A stretch of 64,000 bases of DNA, from NCBI RefSeq assembly GCF_003576315.1, contig NZ_QWFZ01000003.1, forward strand, positions 868,001 to 932,000, read 5' to 3'. A program made the position numbers and the translations under genes. This document shows positions 57,639 to 64,000 of this stretch, in pieces. Source of the stretch: Henriciella mobilis (GTDB lineage: Bacteria > Pseudomonadota > Alphaproteobacteria > Caulobacterales > Hyphomonadaceae). How positions within the stretch are numbered: position 1 is the first letter of the stretch; each line of letters opens with the position of its first letter. The notes under the pieces were generated by a model. The model had not been told where the DNA came from. It saw only the letters and a list, made by a program, of their open reading frames with translations, and searched no databases.

Positions 57639-59105
57639 TCAGCAGTTGCCTTCAGCCTGTATCTCGAAGACCATCTCCCGGACGCGCTCGACATCGCGGA
57701 TCATGTCCGGATCGTCCTGCATCTCTTCCTTCACCTTGCGCCATGCGTGCAGCACGGTCGTGTGGTCCTTCTTGTTGAAGGCCCGGGCGATCTGGGGATA
57801 CGACTTGTCGGTCATTTCCCGGCAGAGATACATGGCGATCTGGCGTGGATAGCAGATCGAGCGGGACTTGTTGGCGCTTTCGATCTCGGTCTTGCTGAGC
57901 CCGAAAACACGCATCGCTGCCCGCTTGATATTGTCGAGCGACGGGGCCTGATACTCGCCCTGCTGGCGGCGGAGCACCGTGACCAGCATGTCCGTGTCCG
58001 GCTCAACCTCGCCATAGCCGGTTTCCGTCTGCAGCGTCCAAAGGACACCGCACAGCTCCCGGCCGGGGCCGCGAACGGTCGACACGATGCGGTCGATCAT
58101 TTCCTCGGTCAGCTCGAAGTTCGGCTGGTCCTCGCGGATCATCGCAGCGTGAAGACGCACGATCTCGCGGCGCATTTCCTGGTCCGGGAGGCCGACCTCA
58201 CTGGAAGCTGCGCCCATGATCTCGCCGCGCATGCGCTGGGAAAAACCCTTCAGGTCACCTGGTGCCTCATCAGCTGTCAGGACGACGCGTCCGCCCTCCT
58301 TGGTAACAGACCGGATGGTCGCGAAGAAGGCATCGTCCGTCTTGGCCTTGCCGGCGATCCACTGAAGGTCGTCGATCAGCAGCAGGTCATTGTTACGGAC
58401 CCACTTCTTCAGGTCGCGCGTGTCGCGGGCCATGGCGCCATCGACATAGGCGGTGACGAATTCTTCCGCGGTCATGTAGGTCACGCGGCGTCCATCATCG
58501 AGATGCAGGACGGCGTTCTCGATGGCGCGCAGGATATGGGTCTTGCCCGTGCCCTGCCGGCCATAGATCAGAGACACATCCGCCCCGCGCTTTCCGCCGA
58601 CAATCTCCATGGCGAGGCCGACGGCCCGCTTGTTGGTGTCACCGGTAACAAGGTTGGCGAATGTCATGCCCGGCACGCCCTCGGAACGCTCCGTACCGGC
58701 GGTCTCTTCCGCATTGACTGTCTGCCGCTTTTCGACCGACCAGGGATTGTCGACGAGATCGCGTGTACTGGCCGGAATATCCTTCCAGCAAGCGATCTGC
58801 AGCGCCCGGCCCTTCGGATCCGACTTGCGCCAGATGCGTTTGAGCAGCGGACGATGATTGCTGTTGATACGGTCAAAAGCGAGCTGGTCTCGTGCAGCAA
58901 TCAGGACAACGTCATCGACTTCCGCAACAAAGCGCAGATCCGCGATCCACTTGTCGAAGTCCTCGGCAGGAATCCGAACGCGGGTATCGTTCAAAACCGT
59001 ATCCCAGATCTCCTTGCCGCGATGAACATCCTTGCCGTCTTTGCCGGTCTGTCCATCTTCGTGTCCGTTCTTGCCCCATCTGCCAGATTCTTCATGGCGC
59101 CCCAT
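57639..59105 (-). CDS. dnaA: Chromosomal replication initiator DnaA (divergent)
   Basis: DnaA opens the origin. The 488-residue protein has domain I (WDTVLNDTRVRIPAEDFDKWIADLRF), Walker A GRQGTGKT at 182-189, Walker B LLLIDDLQWI at 241-250 and a C-terminal domain IV (CYPRQIAMYLCREMTDKSYPQIARAFNKKDHTTVLHA). Two features are odd. The box VII arginine finger (SR-G in E. coli R285) aligns with Glu295 in RMRGEIMGAA. In domain IV the GGRDHTTV signature is NKKDHTTV (444-451). It starts at ATG 59105 after AGGGG, with an unusual charged lead of about 30 residues. It is upstream of dnaN. Confidence 0.93.
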   Translation of the reverse strand: MGRHEESGRWGKNGHEDGQTGKDGKDVHRGKEIWDTVLNDTRVRIPAEDFDKWIADLRFVAEVDDVVLIAARDQLAFDRINSNHRPLLKRIWRKSDPKGRALQIACWKDIPASTRDLVDNPWSVEKRQTVNAEETAGTERSEGVPGMTFANLVTGDTNKRAVGLAMEIVGGKRGADVSLIYGRQGTGKTHILRAIENAVLHLDDGRRVTYMTAEEFVTAYVDGAMARDTRDLKKWVRNNDLLLIDDLQWIAGKAKTDDAFFATIRSVTKEGGRVVLTADEAPGDLKGFSQRMRGEIMGAASSEVGLPDQEMRREIVRLHAAMIREDQPNFELTEEMIDRIVSTVRGPGRELCGVLWTLQTETGYGEVEPDTDMLVTVLRRQQGEYQAPSLDNIKRAAMRVFGLSKTEIESANKSRSICYPRQIAMYLCREMTDKSYPQIARAFNKKDHTTVLHAWRKVKEEMQDDPDMIRDVERVREMVFEIQAEGNC

Positions 59106-59498
59106 AGGAACTTCCCCTTTCCTGTGTTTTTCTGTTCCATCTCCTGTTGCCGATCAGAACACGCGAACCCTGTTCGGATCCTTCGGGATCCGTCACCAAA
59201 ATACTCGGTACAGGGACTTTTTTCCGTCGCGGGTTAACTAAACCACACGGCTTCAGAGCCTGTCCAGCTGACTTTTTTCCAAATTAGGTGAGAAACCATC
59301 TTGAAACTCTTGTGACGGCCGAAAACCGCAAAAGATTCAAAGAAGAAAAAAATACACAAGGCTGCTCATTTTAATGCAAACGCATCGTACCCATTATTTG
59401 TACGCATTATGTTCTGTCAACTTTTTGGCCTCTAAAAGCCTGTGAAAATCAGCCTTTTTGTTATCAGGTTTGCATCCTTGTCACGTTTGTTTCAGGCA
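59106..59498. other. AT-rich intergenic region upstream of dnaA
   Basis: The space between dnaA and rpsT is AT-rich by the standards of this genome and has no gene. It includes A/T runs (59330-59350, 59435-59470), a GATTC CcrM-type site and a short CGTAC...GTACG inverted repeat. A promoter for dnaA is expected here, and in some alphaproteobacteria an origin lies near dnaA. I found no canonical TTATCCACA DnaA boxes, so an origin call is not supported. Confidence 0.55.
59334..59338. promoter_or_regulatory. GATTC CcrM methylation-type site in dnaA upstream region
   Basis: GATTC matches GANTC, the target of CcrM methylase in Caulobacter-type alphaproteobacteria. In Caulobacter, methylation state of such sites in the dnaA promoter affects dnaA expression. 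One site alone is weak evidence since GANTC occurs by chance. Confidence 0.45.
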
Positions 59499-59532
59499 GC
59501 AAAAGACCTGCATGGCGAGCCATGCAGGTCTT
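59499..59532 (-). terminator. Terminator of rpsT
   Basis: A 13-bp perfect stem (AAGACCTGCATGG 59503-59515 with CCATGCAGGTCTT 59520-59532) with a four-base loop lies downstream of rpsT. On the minus strand it is followed by a short T tract (TTTTGC). A second hairpin (GAACACGC/GCGTGTTC, 59551-59571) overlaps the rpsT stop. Together they should end rpsT transcription before dnaA. Confidence 0.78.
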
Positions 59533-59569
59533 GCATTTTTGCAGTTTTGTGAACACGCCTGAAGCGTGT

Positions 59570-59833
59570 TCAGCCCATCGCTTTCACACGTGCGGAAAGG
59601 CGGGAAATCTTGCGGGCCGAAGTGTTCTTGTGAATGACACCCTTGCCGGCAGCGCGCATGATTTCCGGCTGGGCTTCCTTCAGCGCTTCGGCTGCGGCCT
59701 TCTGGTCACCAGAAGCGATCGCTTCCTCGACCTTGCGGATATAGGTACGCATGCGCGAGCGGCGCGCAGTGTTCACTTCGGTACGGCGCGCGATCTTGCG
59801 CACCATCTTCTTGGCTGAGCGGGTATTCGCCAT
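59570..59833 (-). CDS. rpsT: 30S ribosomal protein S20
   Basis: S20 binds 16S rRNA early in 30S assembly. The 87-residue basic protein ([86 protein letters not shown]) is a full-length match. It is encoded just upstream of dnaA on the same strand, a gene order common in alphaproteobacteria. The hairpins at its 3' end separate its transcript from dnaA. Confidence 0.98.
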   Translation of the reverse strand: MANTRSAKKMVRKIARRTEVNTARRSRMRTYIRKVEEAIASGDQKAAAEALKEAQPEIMRAAGKGVIHKNTSARKISRLSARVKAMG

Positions 59834-59941
59834 CAATAACTCCTGAGTGTCCGGTCGGACGCAAGCGGCGGACATACCCAAAGGCCTCAGTGCAGTCAAC
59901 CGGAACAAGCGGCCATGTCTGCATAAAGCGCGGTGAGGCGC

Positions 59942-60718
59942 CTAGCGGTTGTTGAAGTGCGGCTCGCGCTTCTCCACGAAGGCTTCCATGCCTTCCTTCT
60001 GGTCTTCGGTCGCGAACAGGGAATGGAAGAGACGCCGTTCGAACATCACACCCTGGCTGAGCGTGGTTTCATAAGCGGTATTCACCATTTCCTTGGTCAT
60101 CATCGCAGCAGCGCGCGGCATCGACGCAATCTTGCGTGCAACGGTGCGGGCTTCCTCCAGCAGGTCGTCTGTCGGGACGACGCGGGAGACAAGGCCGCAG
60201 CGCTCGGCTTCAGCGGCGTCCATCATCCGGCCGGTGAGGCACATTTCCATCGCCTTGGACTTGCCGGCAAAGCGGGTAAGGCGCTGGGTGCCGCCTGCGC
60301 CGGGTGAAACGCCGATCGTGATTTCCGGCTGGCCGAACTTGGCATTCTCGGCGGCCAGGATGAAGTCGCACATCATGGCCAGTTCGCAGCCGCCGCCCAG
60401 CGCATAGCCGGACACAGCCGCGATGACCGGCTTGCGCATGCGTGAGGCGCGCTCCCAGTTTCGCGTGATGAAGTCTTTATAGTATGCGTCGAGATAGGAC
60501 TGCTCGCGCATTTCCTTGATGTCTGCGCCTGCCGCGAACGCTTTCTTGGACCCGGTTATCACAATGCATCCGATCGAGGCATCGGCGTCGAAGCGATCAA
60601 GTGCCTCGGTCAGTTCATCCATCAGCTGATTGTTGAAAGCGTTGAGCGCGTCTGGCCGATTGAGGGTGACGATCGCGATGGCTTCGTCGACTTCGGTCAG
60701 AAGTGTTTCATATGCCAT
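59942..60718 (-). CDS. Enoyl-CoA hydratase (crotonase)
   Basis: The 258-residue protein is a classical enoyl-CoA hydratase of beta-oxidation: [82 protein letters not shown], and the C-terminal [15 protein letters not shown]. Both catalytic glutamates are present: GGGCELAMM and FGQPEITIG. It is near fatty-acid and CoA genes elsewhere in the window but not in their operons. Together with rpsT it flanks a 108-bp gap. The ATG at 60718 gives the canonical MAYETLL start. Confidence 0.93.
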   Translation of the reverse strand: MAYETLLTEVDEAIAIVTLNRPDALNAFNNQLMDELTEALDRFDADASIGCIVITGSKKAFAAGADIKEMREQSYLDAYYKDFITRNWERASRMRKPVIAAVSGYALGGGCELAMMCDFILAAENAKFGQPEITIGVSPGAGGTQRLTRFAGKSKAMEMCLTGRMMDAAEAERCGLVSRVVPTDDLLEEARTVARKIASMPRAAAMMTKEMVNTAYETTLSQGVMFERRLFHSLFATEDQKEGMEAFVEKREPHFNNR

Positions 60719-60821
60719 GATGGGTTCCGTCTTGTGTCCTGCTTGCTTTTTGCGGTCTCCGCCGCAAGTCTCGCGTGGCATACGGGAATATGCGTCCGGC
60801 GTCGATAGGGAGTGACCAGTC

Positions 60822-62753
60822 ATGAAATTCACCAGCAAACTGACCGTAATCGCGGGGGCATGTGCAGCGCTCGCCCTGTCGGGGTGTGTTTATGTGCAGG
60901 CATCATCCAGCGACCGCGCCGATGAAGAGCGCGTCCAGGCCGCGCCGCCCATTATTGCCGAGGCTCCAGCGCTCGACACGGCGACGGGGCCGGGAGACCG
61001 GATGCCTTCCGGACGCGATCTTGGCGTCCGTTCAGCTGTCGTTGCACCGAATGCGGCTGCCGCGACCGCCCATCCGCTGGCCACCCAGACGGCGCTCGAC
61101 ACAATGAAGGCGGGCGGCAATGCTGTTGATGCGGCCATCGCCGCAAATGCCATGCTGGGCCTTGTCGAGCCGACAGGAAACGGCATTGGCGGTGATCTGT
61201 TCGCCATCGTCTGGGATCCGAAGACCCAGCAGCTCTACGGCTATAATGGCTCCGGCCGCTCAGCCATGGGCGCGACCCTGGAAGACATGCAGGCCAAGGC
61301 CGACGAATTCATGGACGGCGAGGAAATCCCGCCATACGGGGCGGCCTCCGTCACCGTACCGGGCACGGTCGATGGCTGGTACGCCCTGCATGAGCGCTTC
61401 GGTAAGCGCCTAATGAACGAGAACCTCGAACCGGCGATCCGCTATGCCCGCGAAGGTGCGCCGATCCCGGAAGTCATCGCCTTCTATTGGAGCTATGGTC
61501 CGAAACGGTATGCGCCGGCATATGAAAGCGGCATGCTGGAAGAGTATGACAATGCGAAAGAGACCTATTTTTCGCCGACCCCGGTCGAGGGCTCGCTTTT
61601 CCGCAATCCAGACCTCGCCGACACGCTGGAGCGCATCGCCTATAAGGGACGCGACGAATTCTACACCGGCGAGACGGCCCACATCATGGCCGACTATTTC
61701 GAGCGGATCGGCGGCTACCTCACCTATGAAGACTTCGCGAACCATGAAGGCGAATGGGTCGAGCCGCTTTGCGTCTCTTATAGAGACGAGGTGAAACTCT
61801 GCGAGCTGCCGCCGAACACGCAGGGCGTTGCCGCGCTCCAGATGCTGCAGATGCTTGAGCGGTTTGACCTACGCAGCATGGGCTTCGGCTCGGCCGACAG
61901 CCTGGTCGCGCAGATCGAGGCCAAGCGCCTTGCCTTCGCTGACCGGGCCAAGAGTTATGCCGACCCGGAATTCGCGGGGATTGATCCGAGTGTCTTCATT
62001 CGTGAAGGCTACAACGCTGAACGTGCCGGCCTGATCGATATCAAAAAGCCGATGGCTAGCGTTGACGCCGGGATGGACTTTGCCGCGGATGCCAAGCTTG
62101 AAGACGGTGACACGACCTATCTGACCGTCACCGACAGCGACGGCATGATGGTGTCGCTGATCCAGTCAAATTATCGCGGGATGGGTTCCGGCCTTGTGGC
62201 AGACACGCTGGGGTTCATGTTCCAGGATCGCGGCCAGCTTTTCAGCCTCGATCCAGACCACCCGAACGTTTTCGAGCCCGGCAAGCGGCCTTTCCATACG
62301 ATCATTCCGGCCTTCGCCTTCAAGAAAGACATGCCCGGCTGCCAGGTCCGCGCCGTCGCGCCGGAGCTGGCCTGCCCCTATGAGCCGTGGATGAGCTTCG
62401 GCCTGATGGGCGGGGGCATGCAGCCGCAGGGCCATGTCCAGATCATCCTCAACCTCGTCGATTTCGACATGGGTCTGCAGGAAGCCGGTGATGCGGCCCG
62501 TTGGGAACATAGGGGCGGTTGCGAGCCGACGGATGATTACACCGGCGATTCCTGCGAAAGCGACATGGGTGTTGTCCACCTCGAAAGCGGTATTCCGGAA
62601 GCCACCCGCGCCGAGCTGGAGCGCCGCGGCTATACGGTCGAATGCTGCGAGGCCAATGGCGGGGGCTACCAGGCCATCGCTCGCGACTTTGACAGTGGGG
62701 CCTGGATCGCAGCGACTGAAATGCGCAAGGATGGCAATGCCGACGGCTACTGA
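60822..62753 (+). CDS. ggt: Gamma-glutamyltransferase-family lipoprotein
   Basis: The 643-residue protein has a lipoprotein signal ([22 protein letters not shown], lipobox LSGC at Cys22). The rest is a gamma-glutamyltranspeptidase: [59 protein letters not shown] and [21 protein letters not shown], in which the Thr after Asp (about residue 430) is the predicted autoprocessing nucleophile. The usual TTH is TTY. Ntn-hydrolase processing gives the two subunits. It would release glutamate from glutathione or gamma-glutamyl peptides at the outer membrane. Confidence 0.9.
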   Translation: MKFTSKLTVIAGACAALALSGCVYVQASSSDRADEERVQAAPPIIAEAPALDTATGPGDRMPSGRDLGVRSAVVAPNAAAATAHPLATQTALDTMKAGGNAVDAAIAANAMLGLVEPTGNGIGGDLFAIVWDPKTQQLYGYNGSGRSAMGATLEDMQAKADEFMDGEEIPPYGAASVTVPGTVDGWYALHERFGKRLMNENLEPAIRYAREGAPIPEVIAFYWSYGPKRYAPAYESGMLEEYDNAKETYFSPTPVEGSLFRNPDLADTLERIAYKGRDEFYTGETAHIMADYFERIGGYLTYEDFANHEGEWVEPLCVSYRDEVKLCELPPNTQGVAALQMLQMLERFDLRSMGFGSADSLVAQIEAKRLAFADRAKSYADPEFAGIDPSVFIREGYNAERAGLIDIKKPMASVDAGMDFAADAKLEDGDTTYLTVTDSDGMMVSLIQSNYRGMGSGLVADTLGFMFQDRGQLFSLDPDHPNVFEPGKRPFHTIIPAFAFKKDMPGCQVRAVAPELACPYEPWMSFGLMGGGMQPQGHVQIILNLVDFDMGLQEAGDAARWEHRGGCEPTDDYTGDSCESDMGVVHLESGIPEATRAELERRGYTVECCEANGGGYQAIARDFDSGAWIAATEMRKDGNADGY

Positions 62754-62759
62754 GCCGGG

Positions 62760-64000
62760 TCAGCCGCCGCGACCGAAGAGCCGGCTGATCTTGTGAACGA
62801 TCCGGGGCAGAAGCTTGTCCCGGGTCGGTTTGCGCACTTCGCCGCCTGAAAGCGACTGCACGATTTCCTGAAGCGCCATAAGGTCGGCGCGCATATTACG
62901 CAACTGGTCGCTGGTCGTGTCCTGCGAGTTGAGCGTTTCGAGCGCATTGCGGGCTGTGCGCAGGGCATGAACTGCGCGGTTCGCGCCAAGTATGCGTTTC
63001 TCGTCACTTTTGATCGTATCGATCAAAGCGACGGCATTGCGAGCTATCGATACCGCCTGCGCAGGCTCGTCAAGCAAAGGGACAAGTCGGTCGACGAGGC
63101 GGGGATTCATCGCCTTGTTCTGCCCTGGAGCCTGGCGTTCAGCCAAGCCGCGATCCTCGGCCATCGTACGTGGTACCCACTGGATCAGCCCGGACGGCTC
63201 AGGATCAGAAAAGGGGAAATAGTGATCTATGCGGCTTCCCAACTCATCCTTGGCTTTCAGCATGGAGAAGCCGATCAGTCTCCAGACACGCCGTATGTAG
63301 TCGTCCGGGAGCGCCTCGAGCTGTGCGTGAAATGTGATGAAAAACTCTTCGTCGTCTGAGAGCCCTTCAAATGCACGCGGCGTACCACACCAGTCCAGGA
63401 AGGCCTCAGCCAGCTCCAGTTCCCGCAATTCCGTCTCGGCTTCCTCACGGTTCTTGAACCGGTATGCTGACAGTATGCGCTCGATGCCGAGGTCCTGGAC
63501 ATGCTGACGTATCTTCAGGCGCCGATTGATCCAGCCATATTCGAGCTTGAGCTCCGGGGCCATCTGAAGGGCGGCCTCGATATATTCCTGTTCTTCGAGG
63601 CTTGTTTCCTCTGGCAGAACCGCTGCCGAAACGCGATCGAATGCGGCATAGCGCGACGGATCGCTCGCTTTTAACTCGCGCATTGCGGCGAGGCGGCGAT
63701 TGCCGTTCACAACCACACCGTCATAACGGATCAGGAGCGGCGCAGTTTGCTGGGCATGCCGCTCGAATTCCTCGAAAATTGGTCCGGCTGGGTCTTTCGC
63801 TTTCGCGATCAGGAGCTCGTGCAGCATGGACTGGACCTGCTGTGTCTCTGCCTGCTCCTGCACATCTTCCCAACTCAGGCCGGTATTGCCGGACATAGCG
63901 ACCAGCTCCGACAGGATTCGGCCATTGTCGACACGATAGACCAGGGCGTCGGGTGTCACGCTAATGATGGGAAGTTCGAGGTAACCACCTTCGGATGGGA
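62760..64000 (-). CDS. ParB-like nuclease-domain protein (5' end outside window)
   Basis: The frame stays open to the window edge (SEGGYLELPIISVTPDALVYRVDNGRI), so the gene continues upstream and the GTG at 63959 is probably internal. An N-terminal ParB-like motif is visible (LIRYDGVVVNGNRRLAAMRELK), as is a helical part with RRLKIRQHVQDLGIERIL, and an extended C-terminal region of 200 residues with a basic end (KLLPRIVHKISRLFGRG). It is not a canonical chromosomal ParB: HTH and C-terminal dimer motifs are not obvious. Its position 3.7 kb from dnaA is notable. The stop lies 4 bp from that of ggt. Confidence 0.68.
   Translation of the reverse strand, partial: PSEGGYLELPIISVTPDALVYRVDNGRILSELVAMSGNTGLSWEDVQEQAETQQVQSMLHELLIAKAKDPAGPIFEEFERHAQQTAPLLIRYDGVVVNGNRRLAAMRELKASDPSRYAAFDRVSAAVLPEETSLEEQEYIEAALQMAPELKLEYGWINRRLKIRQHVQDLGIERILSAYRFKNREEAETELRELELAEAFLDWCGTPRAFEGLSDDEEFFITFHAQLEALPDDYIRRVWRLIGFSMLKAKDELGSRIDHYFPFSDPEPSGLIQWVPRTMAEDRGLAERQAPGQNKAMNPRLVDRLVPLLDEPAQAVSIARNAVALIDTIKSDEKRILGANRAVHALRTARNALETLNSQDTTSDQLRNMRADLMALQEIVQSLSGGEVRKPTRDKLLPRIVHKISRLFGRGG

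Noticed and set aside
59106-59498. Replication origin upstream of dnaA
   Set aside because: AT-rich and near dnaA, but no TTATCCACA-type boxes or repeated 9-mers were seen. In many alphaproteobacteria the origin is not next to dnaA.

Overview
The window is GC-rich chromosomal DNA from an alphaproteobacterium, most plausibly a Hyphomonadaceae/Maricaulales-like marine bacterium (inference). The support is gene order and family content: aconitase divergent from ccmABCDG, ffh-chorismate mutase-rpsP, oxyR divergent from ahpC-ahpD, and rpsT-dnaA-dnaN-recF, plus a GATTC (CcrM-type) site upstream of dnaA. No rRNA, tRNA, CRISPR array, insertion sequence or prophage was found.

Layout. 1-5.6 kb: acnA (3' end just cut off) and the cytochrome c maturation operon ccmABCDG. 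5.6-13.9 kb: a MarR regulator with a polylysine tail, a Nudix hydrolase, YciB, a polysaccharide flippase, an EamA transporter and small envelope or housekeeping proteins. 14.0-15.95 kb: an AT-rich accessory patch with a 24-bp perfect inverted repeat, a HEPN-like protein and a divergent DUF2971 protein. 15.95-19.4 kb: a TPP riboswitch followed by a DUF1801 protein, a lipoprotein and thiC. 19.4-30.7 kb: mostly small metabolic, secreted and regulatory proteins. 30.8-38 kb: ABC-F ATPase, TesB thioesterase, FATP-type acyl-CoA synthetase and the ffh-chorismate mutase-rpsP operon. 38.2-42.6 kb: GNAT enzyme, AhpD/AhpC/OxyR peroxide module and a dicarboxylate symporter. 42.7-46.5 kb: GT39 glycosyltransferase, a lipoprotein and a tandem Skp-like protein. 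46.5-59.8 kb: the replication-initiation neighbourhood (gyrB, recF, dnaN, dnaA, rpsT), in which gyrB is separated from recF by about 6 kb carrying an enoyl-CoA hydratase, hemN, a cytochrome P450 and a two-gene membrane/TPR-like operon. 59.9-64 kb: enoyl-CoA hydratase, a lipoprotein gamma-glutamyltransferase and a ParB-like protein running off the end.

How the genes work together. AhpC is recharged by AhpD and both are probably switched on by OxyR, whose own start codon overlaps an OxyR-like half-operator. The TPP riboswitch appears to gate ribosome access to the first gene of an operon that ends in thiC. DnaA, DnaN, RecF and GyrB serve replication initiation and progression.

Most interesting observations: a divergent DnaA with glutamate where the AAA+ arginine finger is expected and an altered DNA-binding signature; the AT-rich HEPN/DUF2971 patch with its long perfect hairpin; the riboswitch-led operon carrying two proteins not known for thiamin metabolism; and a duplicated Skp/OmpH-like periplasmic protein.
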